Positions 39,641-49,480 of a DNA stretch of 50,928 bases are shown piece by piece. Source of the DNA: Acinetobacter lwoffii (GTDB lineage Bacteria > Pseudomonadota > Gammaproteobacteria > Pseudomonadales > Moraxellaceae). Each line of letters starts with the position of its first letter. The first letter of the stretch is position 1. The stretch spans positions 1-50,928 of the forward strand of contig NZ_JAMXXN010000021.1 in NCBI RefSeq assembly GCF_024129435.1, read 5' to 3'. Below the pieces are notes generated by a model, which saw only the letters and a list, made by a program, of their open reading frames with translations, was not told the origin of the DNA and made no database searches. The position numbers and the translations under genes are program-made.

Positions 39641-41677
39641 CTAGATTTCACGATCCGGGAACAGCGGACGTTTACCTGGGCTGATCCGGTTAATATGCAG
39701 ATACATCATATGGCGTTCATATTTATCCAGGATGTCATTGATCACCTGTTCCTTACTATAACCGACCAGATCGTTGCCCTGAGAGCCTTCAAACAGATAA
39801 CTTTCCAGACGATAGTAATAACGTTTGGTTCGTTTACCACGTGAACTGAAATTTGGCGTGTCATAGCGTACCGGCCATATTTCATAGACAAAGTTTTCTT
39901 CTTCATCGAGCTGAATGGTCAGATCTAGGTGATACAGTTCAGGTTCTTCCTCAAGTGATTTTTCCTGAATATTGACTTGAATGCCTTTATCAATTAACTC
40001 GGTTGCAACCGCCTCGATGGCCGGCTTGCAGACATTGTCCAGCATGGTCCGGGTCTGGGACAGGCTTGGATGCAGCATGACCCGGCTTAGACGCTTCTTC
40101 CAGTTCAATATATCCACATTGCCGACCACAGGTGCCGCATTCAGACTGGTACTGGCCTGTCGAAAATCCTCCAGACGTAAGGACTTATATAGTCCCGCCA
40201 TCACAAAGAAAATGACGAAACTAAAAGGCAGGCCCATAATAATCGTGGTGTTCTGTAATGCTGTTACGCCATTGGCCATGAGCATTGCCAAAGTTAGCAA
40301 ACCGATGGCAATGGCCCAGAACACACTCAGCCAGCGCGGTGAATCATGCTCAATATTAGTGAATTTGGTGGTGAAATTTCCCAATACCAATGCCCCTGAA
40401 TCCGCTGAGGTCACATAGAACAGCAAGCCGGTAATGGTGGCGACACCTGCAGTAAACATAAAGCCTGGATACTGCGCCAGCAGATCATAAAAACCATGTG
40501 CCGGATTTTCTAAAACTGTCGTAGCAAGTTGAGTATTACCATCAAAAATCACGCTATATAAAGCACTGTTACCGAAAATAGACAACCAGGTCAGGGTAAA
40601 TAACAGAGGAATAACCAAAGTCCCGGTGACAAATTCACGAATGGTACGACCACGGGAAATACGGGCCAGAAACAGACCGACAAAAGGTGACCAGGCGATC
40701 CACCATGCCCAGAAGAACAGGGTCCAGCTATTCATCCATTCTTTCGGTTGTTCAAAAGGGAAACTGGTTAAAGAAAGTTTCGGGAACTGGCTGATATAGT
40801 CACCAAAATTCTGAATCAAGGCAGCTAATAAAAACTCGGTATTGCCTACAAACAGAATGAATAGCAGCAGCCCAATTGATACATAGATATTAATTTCAGA
40901 CAGGATCCGGATGCCTTTATTGACACCGGCAGTGACTGAAATAATAGTAATAATCACAGCAACAGCGATGAGTGCAGCTTGAATCCAGATATTTTCCGGT
41001 AAATCAAACAGCACATGCAGGCCATAATTTAATTGCACAACGCCAATCCCGCAGGTGGTGGCAATACCAAAAATCGTGCCGAGTACTGCAGCCGTATCCA
41101 CAGTATGGCCGATCGGACCATTAATTCTTTTTCCAAAGATCGGATAAAGTGCCGATCGGATGGTGAGCGGTAAATTGTAGCGATAACTGAAATAACCCAG
41201 GGCGACCCCAATCAGCGCGTACATGCTCCAGCCAGTTAAACCATAGTGGAACAGGGTCCAGACCATGGACTGGCGAGCCGCCTCGAAAGTCTGGCCTTCA
41301 CCGACGGGTGGATTCATATAATGCGAGAGAGGTTCCGCCACCGAGAAGAACATCAGGTCAATCCCGATTCCGGCAGAAAACAACATGGCTGACCAGCTTA
41401 ATAAACTAAATTCAGGCTTGGAATGTTTAGGCCCTAATTTAATTTCCCCATAACGTGAACAGGCAATAAAAATAATAAACACCAGATACAAAGTGGCAGC
41501 CAGCAGGTAATACCAGCTAAATGTACGACTGACCCAGTTCAGAATATTGGTGATGACCAGATTGGCCTGTTGATTGAATAAAATCGTGACGAGAGAAAAA
41601 AGCAGAATAAGTGTTGCTGAAACATAAAACACCACTTTATTCAGACTATCCTGCACTTGTTCAGTTTTCTTTTGCAT
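39641..41677 (-). CDS. betT: Choline BCCT transporter BetT
   Basis: A 678-residue transporter importing choline for glycine betaine synthesis. Twelve predicted helices cover residues about 15-510; the BCCT signature region is visible as WTLFFWAWWIAWSPFVGLFL near residue 315 with the IGIDLMFFSVAEP segment near 104. A C-terminal cytoplasmic domain of about 160 residues (DLTIQLDEEENFVYEIWPV) is the osmosensing-type tail found in BetT. It is divergent from betI and shares a regulatory region with it. Confidence 0.93.
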   Translation of the reverse strand: MQKKTEQVQDSLNKVVFYVSATLILLFSLVTILFNQQANLVITNILNWVSRTFSWYYLLAATLYLVFIIFIACSRYGEIKLGPKHSKPEFSLLSWSAMLFSAGIGIDLMFFSVAEPLSHYMNPPVGEGQTFEAARQSMVWTLFHYGLTGWSMYALIGVALGYFSYRYNLPLTIRSALYPIFGKRINGPIGHTVDTAAVLGTIFGIATTCGIGVVQLNYGLHVLFDLPENIWIQAALIAVAVIITIISVTAGVNKGIRILSEINIYVSIGLLLFILFVGNTEFLLAALIQNFGDYISQFPKLSLTSFPFEQPKEWMNSWTLFFWAWWIAWSPFVGLFLARISRGRTIREFVTGTLVIPLLFTLTWLSIFGNSALYSVIFDGNTQLATTVLENPAHGFYDLLAQYPGFMFTAGVATITGLLFYVTSADSGALVLGNFTTKFTNIEHDSPRWLSVFWAIAIGLLTLAMLMANGVTALQNTTIIMGLPFSFVIFFVMAGLYKSLRLEDFRQASTSLNAAPVVGNVDILNWKKRLSRVMLHPSLSQTRTMLDNVCKPAIEAVATELIDKGIQVNIQEKSLEEEPELYHLDLTIQLDEEENFVYEIWPVRYDTPNFSSRGKRTKRYYYRLESYLFEGSQGNDLVGYSKEQVINDILDKYERHMMYLHINRISPGKRPLFPDREI

Positions 41678-41840
41678 AAATCTGTGACCGTAGTTTTATT
41701 GTCATGTGATTTACAGCGCAGTTCGATTTGACACAGGGTTCGACACTTAAAGAGTCAAAGCCGAATCAATTACAAACATTTGCAAATCCAAAACAAACTG
41801 CGCTGTACATCTGAGGTTGCTATGCACTATAATTTTTATT

Positions 41841-41856
41841 AATTGATCGTTCAATT
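41841..41856. promoter_or_regulatory. Probable BetI operator
   Basis: AATTGATCGTTCAATT is a dyad (AATTGA / TCAATT around TCGT) in the 260-base region between divergent betT and betI, the expected place for a TetR-family operator. A second palindrome, AAAAAACGTTTTTT, directly follows. Confidence 0.5.
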
Positions 41857-41937
41857 AAAAAAACGTTTTTTAATGTTACCTCATTCTGCTATTGCAGCAT
41901 GAGTCCGATTTATAGATTCGTTATTCAGGTTAGTCTT

Positions 41938-42525
41938 ATGCCAAAAGTTGGTATGCAACCGATCCGCCGTCAACAGCTTATTGACGCGACCCTAGCTGCT
42001 GTAAATGAACTAGGTTTTGCAGAAACCTCAATCAGCCAGATTGCACAACGTGCCGGTGTTTCGACCGGCATCATAAGCCATTATTTTGGCGGGAAAAATG
42101 GCCTCATTGAAGCAACAATGCGTTATTTATTGCAGCAGTTAGGTAAAACCGTGGCAGAGATGCAGACCCAGGTGGATGCCACACCTGAGCAACGTTTGCT
42201 TGCCATTGTACGGGGTAATTTTGCTGCACCTCAAACCAATAAGGCCGCTATGAAAGTCTGGCTGGCATTTTGGGCGAGCAGCTTGCATCAACCGGACTTG
42301 CATCGGTTGCAACAGGTTAACCATTACCGCTTACATTCCAATCTCAAGCACGAATTTATGAAAGTGCTGTCCAAATCAGAAGCAGAAAAAGCGGCACAAG
42401 GGCTAGCTGCACTGATTGATGGTTTCTGGCTACGTGGAGCACTGATCAGTGGCGAGATTGATCCAGAAATGCCGATCGAACTGTGTAGCCAGTTTATCCA
42501 GCAGCAATTGAAATCACACAAATAG
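41938..42525 (+). CDS. betI: TetR-family repressor BetI
   Basis: A 195-residue choline-responsive repressor. Start at ATG 41938 gives [18 protein letters not shown], nearly the same as the start of known BetI proteins; upstream in-frame starts are less likely. The HTH is at residues about 30-55 ([19 protein letters not shown]) and the conserved [20 protein letters not shown] follows near residue 103. It is followed after 14 bases by betB. Confidence 0.93.
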   Translation: MPKVGMQPIRRQQLIDATLAAVNELGFAETSISQIAQRAGVSTGIISHYFGGKNGLIEATMRYLLQQLGKTVAEMQTQVDATPEQRLLAIVRGNFAAPQTNKAAMKVWLAFWASSLHQPDLHRLQQVNHYRLHSNLKHEFMKVLSKSEAEKAAQGLAALIDGFWLRGALISGEIDPEMPIELCSQFIQQQLKSHK

Positions 42526-42539
42526 GCGAGGGAATTACA

Positions 42540-44015
42540 GTGACTACCTATCATTTACAGCGTCCTTATATTCACGGCCAATATGTCGATGCAACATCGC
42601 ATCGCAGCTTTGAAAGCATCAACCCTGCAACTGGTGAGATCCTGGCGGAAATCCAGATCTGCAGCAAAGAAGACATTGATCGTGCCGTCGAATCTGCACA
42701 AAAAGGGCAGAAGGTCTGGGCTGCAATGACGGCGATCGAGCGCTCCCGGATTTTAAATAAAGCAGTCGCTATTTTACGCGAACGTAGTGATGAACTGGCG
42801 CGTATTGAAAGTCTCGACAGCGGTAAAGCCTGGAGTGAAACCTCTACGGTAGATATTGCGACTGGTGCAGATGTCCTCGAATATTATGCCGGCATCTTGC
42901 CAGCCCTCGAAGGACAGCAGATTCCACTGCGAGAGACTTCATTTATTTATACCCGTCGTGAGCCTTTGGGTGTTGTGGCCGGCATCGGGGCCTGGAATTA
43001 TCCAATCCAGATTGCATTATGGAAATCTGCACCAGCACTGGCGGCAGGCAATGCCATGATTTTTAAGGCCAGTGAAACCACGCCTTTGACCGCACTGAAA
43101 CTGGCTGAAATCTATACCGAAGCCGGTGTGCCGCACGGGGTATTTAATGTCGTGACTGGCAGTGGCGAGATTGGCGCTTATTTAACTGCACATCGGGATA
43201 TTGCTAAAGTCTCGTTTACCGGTGGTGTTGCCACGGGTAAAAAAGTCATGGCGCAAGCCGCAGATTCCAGCCTGAAAGAAGTCACCATGGAACTCGGTGG
43301 GAAATCTCCCCTGATTATCTGTGAAGATGCCGATCTTGATCTTGCCGCTGACATTGCCATGATGGCCAATTTTTACAGCTCAGGTCAGGTCTGTACCAAC
43401 GGCACCCGGGTATTCATTCCCTATACCTTAAAAGCGGCTTTTGAAGAAAAAATCTTGCAGCGTATTCCTCATATCCGTATAGGCGATCCGCTCGATCCGG
43501 AAACCAATTTTGGGCCAGTCTCTAGTTTTGCGCATATGCAGAAAGTACTGAAATTTATCGAGCAGGGCAAAATCGAAGGGGCACGATTACTTTGTGGTGG
43601 TGGCCGTGCCACACAAGGTGATTTGGCCAAAGGTGCCTACGTCTTGCCCACGGTATTTAGTGACTGCCGGGATGATATGAGTATCGTCCAGCATGAGATC
43701 TTTGGGCCTGTCATGAGCATTTTAAGCTATGACTCTGAAGAGGAAGTCATTCGCCGTGCCAATGCGACCGAGTACGGACTGGCTGCGGGTGTTGTCACGC
43801 CTGACCTTGCCCGTGCGCATCGTATCATTCATCAGATTGAAGCCGGAATTTGCTGGATAAATACCTGGGGCGAATCTCCAGCAGAAATGCCAGTCGGTGG
43901 TTATAAACACTCAGGAGTTGGACGTGAAAATGGTATTGTGACTTTGCAGCAATATACCCAGACCAAATCGGTTCAGGTGGAGTTGAACCCATTCCAGTCC
44001 GTGTTTAGCGCATAA
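42540..44015 (+). CDS. betB: Betaine aldehyde dehydrogenase
   Basis: It oxidises betaine aldehyde to glycine betaine with NAD(P). The 491-residue protein starts with GTG 42540 behind GAGGG. ALDH motifs are [31 protein letters not shown], the general-base Glu in MELGGKSPL (about residue 252) and the nucleophile Cys in [13 protein letters not shown] (about 286). It is the middle gene of betIBA. Confidence 0.95.
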   Translation: MTTYHLQRPYIHGQYVDATSHRSFESINPATGEILAEIQICSKEDIDRAVESAQKGQKVWAAMTAIERSRILNKAVAILRERSDELARIESLDSGKAWSETSTVDIATGADVLEYYAGILPALEGQQIPLRETSFIYTRREPLGVVAGIGAWNYPIQIALWKSAPALAAGNAMIFKASETTPLTALKLAEIYTEAGVPHGVFNVVTGSGEIGAYLTAHRDIAKVSFTGGVATGKKVMAQAADSSLKEVTMELGGKSPLIICEDADLDLAADIAMMANFYSSGQVCTNGTRVFIPYTLKAAFEEKILQRIPHIRIGDPLDPETNFGPVSSFAHMQKVLKFIEQGKIEGARLLCGGGRATQGDLAKGAYVLPTVFSDCRDDMSIVQHEIFGPVMSILSYDSEEEVIRRANATEYGLAAGVVTPDLARAHRIIHQIEAGICWINTWGESPAEMPVGGYKHSGVGRENGIVTLQQYTQTKSVQVELNPFQSVFSA

Positions 44016-44027
44016 AGAGGTCTCCGC

Positions 44028-45698
44028 TTGATGAATTACGATTATATTATTATCGGGGCAGGCTCGGCCGGAAATGTGCTGGCTGCTCGATTGACTGAGG
44101 ATCCGGATACCAAAGTCTTGCTATTAGAGGCGGGCGGGCCGGATTATCGTCTGGATTTTAGAACCCAGATGCCGGCAGCCTTGGCTTATCCTTTACAGGG
44201 ACGCCGTTATAACTGGGCCTATCTGACCGATCCTGAACCACATATGAATAATCGCCGCATGGAATGCGGACGTGGTAAAGGCCTTGGTGGCTCATCGCTG
44301 ATTAATGGCATGTGTTATATCCGCGGCAATGCCATGGATCTGGAACAGTGGGCCAGCTTGAAAGGTCTGGAACACTGGAGCTATGCAGAATGTCTGCCCT
44401 ATTATAAAAAGGCGGAAACACGCGATATTGGCGGCAATGACTATCATGGCGATGCCGGGCCAGTTTCAGTCGCAACACCAAAAAATGATAATAATGAGCT
44501 GTTTCATGCCATGATCGAAGCTGGTGTACAGGCCGGTTATCCACGAACGGACGATTTAAATGGCTATCAGCAGGAAGGCTTTGGCCCGATGGATCGTACC
44601 GTGACTCCGCAAGGCCGCCGTTCCAGTACCGCGCGCGGTTATCTGGATATGGCCAAAGGGCGCGACAATCTCACTATTATTACCCATGCCATGACCAATA
44701 GAATTCTGTTTAGCCAGAAGCAGGCGATTGGCGTGGAATATTTTGAAGGTCAAAATGCCTTACAACCCATTCAGGTCTTTGCCGATAAAGAAGTTCTGCT
44801 GTGTGCCGGGACGATTGCTTCCCCGCAAATTTTGCAGCGTTCAGGTGTGGGTCCTGCCGCATTATTAAAAAGTCTGGACATTCCGGTCGTTCAGGACTTG
44901 CCGGGTGTGGGCGAAAACTTGCAGGATCATCTGGAAATGTACCTGCAATACCAGTGTAAAAAACCGGTCAGTCTCTATCCCGCCTTAAAGTGGTATAACC
45001 AGCCGATGATTGGTGCTGAATGGTTATTTCTAGGCACAGGTATTGGCGCCAGTAATCAGTTTGAAGCAGGCGGCTTTATCCGTTCTTCCGACGAGTTCGA
45101 GTGGCCCAATATCCAGTATCATTTCCTGCCGATTGCAATCAACTATAATGGAACCAATGCCATTCATGAGCATGGTTTTCAGGCGCATGTCGGTTCGATG
45201 CGTTCACCCTCCCGCGGGCGTATACAACTCAAATCCAAAGATCCGTTTGAGCATCCAAGTATTTTATTTAACTATATGAGTACCGAGCAGGATTGGCGCG
45301 AATTCCGGGATGCCATCCGGATTACCCGGGAAATTATGCACCAGCCAGCACTTGATCCTTATCGGGGTGAAGAAATCAGTCCGGGTCAAGCTGTACAGAC
45401 AGATGCCCAGATTGACGAGTTTGTGCGTAATCATGCTGAAACCGCATATCACCCATCTTCTAGCTGTAAAATGGGCGAGGATGATATGGCAGTTGTGGAC
45501 GGTTATGGCCGGGTACATGAAATGCAGGGTCTCAGAGTCATTGACGCTTCCATCATGCCCTTAATTATTACCGGAAATTTGAATGCCACTACCATCATGA
45601 TGGCCGAGAAACTGGCAGATCATATTCGGGGAAATCCGGCTTTAGCTGCATCGACTGCGCCGTTTTATCGGGCAGCTCGAGTCTCAAGCCAAGCTTGA
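44028..45698 (+). CDS. betA: Choline dehydrogenase
   Basis: A 556-residue GMC flavoprotein oxidising choline to betaine aldehyde. The FAD-binding motif [16 protein letters not shown] is at residues 7-22 and GMC signatures [15 protein letters not shown] and [19 protein letters not shown] follow. The C-terminal active-site His region is [10 protein letters not shown]. It starts 12 bases after betB and ends the bet operon. Either of the first two ATG codons may be used. Confidence 0.95.
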   Translation: MMNYDYIIIGAGSAGNVLAARLTEDPDTKVLLLEAGGPDYRLDFRTQMPAALAYPLQGRRYNWAYLTDPEPHMNNRRMECGRGKGLGGSSLINGMCYIRGNAMDLEQWASLKGLEHWSYAECLPYYKKAETRDIGGNDYHGDAGPVSVATPKNDNNELFHAMIEAGVQAGYPRTDDLNGYQQEGFGPMDRTVTPQGRRSSTARGYLDMAKGRDNLTIITHAMTNRILFSQKQAIGVEYFEGQNALQPIQVFADKEVLLCAGTIASPQILQRSGVGPAALLKSLDIPVVQDLPGVGENLQDHLEMYLQYQCKKPVSLYPALKWYNQPMIGAEWLFLGTGIGASNQFEAGGFIRSSDEFEWPNIQYHFLPIAINYNGTNAIHEHGFQAHVGSMRSPSRGRIQLKSKDPFEHPSILFNYMSTEQDWREFRDAIRITREIMHQPALDPYRGEEISPGQAVQTDAQIDEFVRNHAETAYHPSSSCKMGEDDMAVVDGYGRVHEMQGLRVIDASIMPLIITGNLNATTIMMAEKLADHIRGNPALAASTAPFYRAARVSSQA

Positions 45699-45845
45699 AA
45701 TTTCTATTTTACAGGTGGAAATAGGCATAAACTTATATTAATTATGCGTTAAAATAAGCTGTATATTTTGATATTAATCGATCTTTAAGTAGGGCTGCAT
45801 CATGTTTTCAGCCCTTTTATTTACCCAAAAAGAATTTTATATTTT

Positions 45846-46616
45846 ATGAGAATCTTAAATCAAACCTTGCTCTTCGGCTGTGTCACATTTTCCAGTATTT
45901 GTAGTTTTGCAAATGACGTTCAAAACAATCAAATACAAGCAAGTGGCAACCTGAGCGTGGTGTCTAAATATGTATCACGCGGTTTAAGCAATGCACCGGA
46001 AGACGATAATATTGCACTACAAGCAGGGTTGAATTTGGCCTATGGCAACTTTTATGTGGGCTATTGGGGTTCTACATTGGGTTATTCCTATGCTGAGGTG
46101 CAAGGACGCAGAGGGCATAGCACCGATAAATTCGAGCATGACTTTTTGGTCGGCTATACGCACAGCTCGGAACATTATGATTGGGATTTCTGGAATGCCA
46201 CCTATTATTATCCAGGGGGCGAAAACACCACCGGTAATGAGTTGGGTTTAAATGTCAGCCGTATGCTGGATGAAAAAACCAGTATTGGCGCGAGCGTATC
46301 GACCTATCTTTATGATGTGGCCTATGCCAATCAGGGCGATACCTTTTATACGCTGAATCTGAACCATCAATTGAATGATCGTGTGAATGCCAGTCTGACT
46401 GCTGCAGGTAGCTATTTTAATGATGAAGGCAAATATGAAGGTGGAGAACTGGGTGATACCCAAAAACAGCATGCCTTCCGTTATGCGTCTGCCGGACTGA
46501 GTTATGCAATCTTGCCTCAATTAAGTGTGTCAGGCGAATATCTGCTGGGGGGCTATGACCGCTACGGTGACAAGCAGCGAAATCTGGCTTTATTCGGTTT
46601 AAGCTATGATTTTTAA
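45846..46616 (+). CDS. Putative outer-membrane porin, TorF-like family
   Basis: A 256-residue protein with a signal peptide (LLFGCVTFSSICSFA) and alternating beta strands rich in Tyr and Gly, ending FGLSYDF with a terminal Phe. The opening ASGNLSVVSKYVSRGLSN followed by IALQAGLNLAYGNFYVGYWG is the hallmark of the family annotated as TorF/Gcw_chp putative porins. Substrate is unknown. It lies 147 bases after betA and could help choline or other solutes enter. Confidence 0.82.
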   Translation: MRILNQTLLFGCVTFSSICSFANDVQNNQIQASGNLSVVSKYVSRGLSNAPEDDNIALQAGLNLAYGNFYVGYWGSTLGYSYAEVQGRRGHSTDKFEHDFLVGYTHSSEHYDWDFWNATYYYPGGENTTGNELGLNVSRMLDEKTSIGASVSTYLYDVAYANQGDTFYTLNLNHQLNDRVNASLTAAGSYFNDEGKYEGGELGDTQKQHAFRYASAGLSYAILPQLSVSGEYLLGGYDRYGDKQRNLALFGLSYDF

Positions 46617-46981
46617 GGCCTTAAAGCTTAGAAGATGAAATTATTGTTAATCTGTCTATACATATTTTAAAGCTACATCAGAAGCGCTCATTCGATATTA
46701 AAAGCAACACATGGATCGTCACAAATTTTAAATGTGTTGATTCATGTTGTTCCTATTTCTTAGCTTTATAGAAAATATCGCGGAAAAACTCACAAACGTT
46801 ATCAATTTCATCAAATGACTCTATAATAGCGCCCATTCTTAAAGGGTTCGCCGTAGTCTCATGACTACGTTATTACCCTGATTTATTTTTAAGTCAAGTT
46901 CTCCTGCGTGATTCGGCTTGTACATTCAGATTCAGCATCTTATTTGTCCATGGCGGCACATAAGAACATTTAGGTGTCCAC
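46617..46981 (+). promoter_or_regulatory. Promoter and structured 5' leader of the OsmC-YcaO gene
   Basis: No gene was seen in this 365-base gap. A sigma-70-type promoter is visible: TTATCA (46799-46804), 17 bases, TATAAT (46822-46827). The start would be near 46834, leaving a leader of about 150 bases. The leader contains CGTAGTC-TCAT-GACTACG (46852-46869), a perfect seven-pair hairpin enclosed by AGGG/CCCT. It is not recognised as a known riboswitch. Confidence 0.55.
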
Positions 46982-49180
46982 ATGGAAATCAAGGTCAATT
47001 ATCTCGACAATCTGCGCCAAGAAGCCAAATTTGATGACTTCACGGTGATTGCCGATCAACCGATTCGTTACAAAGGCGATGGTTCTGCACCCGGTCCATT
47101 CGATTATTTTCTGGCCTCATCGGCACTTTGTGCAGCTTACTTTGTCAAAGTATATTGTGCAGCACGTGATATTCCGACCGAAAATATTCGCCTGTCACAA
47201 AACAATATTGTCGATCCTGAAAACCGTTATAAACAGATTTTTAAAATTCAGGTTGAACTGCCAGCTGATATTTCAGAAAAAGACCGCCAGGGCATTTTAC
47301 GTTCGATTGACCGTTGTACGGTCAAGAAAGTGATCCAGACTGGCCCTGAGTTTGTGATTGAAGAAGTCGAAAGCATTGATGCCGATGCGCAAGCCTTGTT
47401 AATGCCAAGTCTGGCCTCTGCAAACAGCACTTTTATTCCGGGCAAAGATCTGCCTTTGGAAGAAACCATTGCCAATATGTCTGCCATTCTGGCCGGTCTG
47501 GGCATGAAGATTGAAATCGCATCATGGCGCAATATCGTACCAAACGTATGGTCATTGCATATTCGTGATGCACAGTCGCCAATGTGCTTTACCAATGGTA
47601 AAGGTTCAACCAAGGAAAGTGCGCTGGCATCTGCACTGGGCGAGTTCATCGAGCGCTTGAACTGTAACTTTTTCTATAATGACCAGTTCTGGGGTGAAGA
47701 CATTGCCAATGCAGAATTTGTACATTATCCGGATGAAAAATGGTTTAAGCCGGGCCCGAATGGCGAACTTCCGCAGGAAGTCTTAGACGAATATACACTT
47801 GAAATTTATGATCCTGAAGATGAGTTATTGGGTACGCATCTTTATGACACCAACTCGGGTAATACTGAACGTGGCATCTGTTCACTGCCATTTGTACGTC
47901 ACTCCGACGGTGAAACGGTTTATTTCCCATCGAATCTGATTGAAAATCTGTACTTGAGTAACGGGATGAGTGCAGGGAATACCTTGCCTGAAGCTCAGGT
48001 GCAATGCCTGTCTGAAATCTTTGAACGTGCGGTCAAGCGTGAAATTATTGAAGGTGAACTGGCTTTACCGGATGTACCTGAACAGGTGCTGGCGAAATAT
48101 CCAAAAATTGTTGAAGGTATTAAAGGTTTAGAGGAACAGGGCTTCCCGGTGCTGGTCAAAGATGCCTCATTAGGCGGTCAATTCCCGGTAATGTGTGTGA
48201 CCTTGATGAACCCGCGTACCGGCGGTGTGTTTGCATCTTTTGGCGCGCATCCAAATTTTGAAGTGGCACTTGAACGCAGTCTGACTGAATTGCTGCAAGG
48301 TCGTAGCTTCGAAGGTCTGAATGACCTGCCGAAGCCAACTTTTAGCTCAAATGCCGTGACTGAACCGAACAACTATGTCGAACACTTTATCGATTCGAGC
48401 GGTGTGGTGTCTTGGCGTTTCTTTAGTGCCAAAGCAGATCATGAATTTGTGGAATGGGATTTCACCAACCATGGTCAAAACTCCAATGCAGATGAAGCTG
48501 CAGCTTTATTCGGCATTCTGGAAGAGCTCGGTCATGAAGCCTATATGGCGGTTTATCAACATTTAGGTGCAACGGCTTGTCGTATCCTGGTGCCAGGCTA
48601 TTCTGAAATCTATCTGGTCGAAGATCTGATCTGGGATAATACCAACAAGGCTTTGGCATTCCGTGAAGATATCCTGAACTTGCATCGTCTGGATGAAGAA
48701 CAGCTTGAGGCGCTGGTAGAGCGTCTGGAAGAATGTGAGCTGGATGACTATACCGAGATCAAAACCTTGATCGGGGTTGAATTCGATGAAAATACCGAAT
48801 GGGGCCAATTAACGATTTTAGAATTAAAATTGTTAATTTATCTTGCGCTGCAACAATTTGAAGAAGCCAAAGATCTGGTTGAGCAGTTCTTGCAGTTCAA
48901 TACCAACACGGTAGAACGCGGCTTATTCTATCAATGTATGAATGTGGTGCTGGAAGTACTGCTTGATGACGAGATGGAAATTGAAGATTATGCACATAAC
49001 TTCCGCCGTATGTTTGGTGATGAACGTATGGATGCGGTTATGGCTTCAGTTGAAGGCACGCTTCGTTTCCATGGCCTGACTGAAACCAGCATGAAGCTTG
49101 AAGGTCTGGATCGTCATTTACGCCTGATTGATAGCTATAAAAAACTGCATGCTGCGCGTGCCAAGTTTGTCGCAAAATAA
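46982..49180 (+). CDS. OsmC-domain/YcaO-domain fusion protein
   Basis: A 732-residue protein with an N-terminal OsmC-like domain (residues about 1-135; GPFDYFLASSALCAAYFVKV near 38) and a YcaO cyclodehydratase-type domain (about 190-560; KGSTKESALASALGEFIERL near 205, an AQVQCLSEIFERAVKRE segment near 337). YcaO domains use ATP to activate peptide backbones, and E. coli YcaO assists RimO-dependent methylthiolation of ribosomal protein S12. No precursor peptide or RimO gene is adjacent, so it is probably of this stand-alone type. The C-terminal ~160 residues are helical and acidic. Confidence 0.87.
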   Translation: MEIKVNYLDNLRQEAKFDDFTVIADQPIRYKGDGSAPGPFDYFLASSALCAAYFVKVYCAARDIPTENIRLSQNNIVDPENRYKQIFKIQVELPADISEKDRQGILRSIDRCTVKKVIQTGPEFVIEEVESIDADAQALLMPSLASANSTFIPGKDLPLEETIANMSAILAGLGMKIEIASWRNIVPNVWSLHIRDAQSPMCFTNGKGSTKESALASALGEFIERLNCNFFYNDQFWGEDIANAEFVHYPDEKWFKPGPNGELPQEVLDEYTLEIYDPEDELLGTHLYDTNSGNTERGICSLPFVRHSDGETVYFPSNLIENLYLSNGMSAGNTLPEAQVQCLSEIFERAVKREIIEGELALPDVPEQVLAKYPKIVEGIKGLEEQGFPVLVKDASLGGQFPVMCVTLMNPRTGGVFASFGAHPNFEVALERSLTELLQGRSFEGLNDLPKPTFSSNAVTEPNNYVEHFIDSSGVVSWRFFSAKADHEFVEWDFTNHGQNSNADEAAALFGILEELGHEAYMAVYQHLGATACRILVPGYSEIYLVEDLIWDNTNKALAFREDILNLHRLDEEQLEALVERLEECELDDYTEIKTLIGVEFDENTEWGQLTILELKLLIYLALQQFEEAKDLVEQFLQFNTNTVERGLFYQCMNVVLEVLLDDEMEIEDYAHNFRRMFGDERMDAVMASVEGTLRFHGLTETSMKLEGLDRHLRLIDSYKKLHAARAKFVAK

Positions 49181-49228
49181 ATCAATTCCCTGAATGACTC
49201 AAATTTTAGTCGTTCAGGTCTGATTTTA

Positions 49229-49265
49229 AAATGGCTGATCCGGCTTCGGGTCAGCCATTTTTTCA
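49229..49265 (+). terminator. Terminator of the OsmC-YcaO gene
   Basis: AAATGGCTGA (49229-49238) pairs with TCAGCCATTT (49251-49260), with an inner CCG/CGG extension and a T-run. The remaining bases to 49480 hold only the dyad listed next. Confidence 0.85.
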
Positions 49266-49350
49266 GCACGACATAAACCAGATTATTTTCCTATCTCATT
49301 TCAATAGATAGAGTGATACAGGCTTATTTTGATTTACTTTAAAATTTATT

Positions 49351-49378
49351 AATCCCAGCTCTCGAGAGAACTGGGATT
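49351..49378 (-). terminator. Possible terminator of etfD
   Basis: AATCCCAG (49351-49358) and CTGGGATT (49371-49378) enclose an inner CTCTCGAGAG palindrome. On the minus strand it is followed by an AT-rich stretch, not a clean T-run. Confidence 0.5.
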
Positions 49379-49480
49379 ACCTAAAAAATTAAAGTGAAGA
49401 GTTAGTACGAACTGCTTCAAGATTGGGTAAGTGAATCAGAGAAATAGATATATTTTTTTAATTCACAAGAACTATCCAAA

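Noticed and set aside
46834..46981. yybP-ykoY manganese riboswitch
   Set aside because: The AGGG start is suggestive but the conserved internal-loop sequences are absent.
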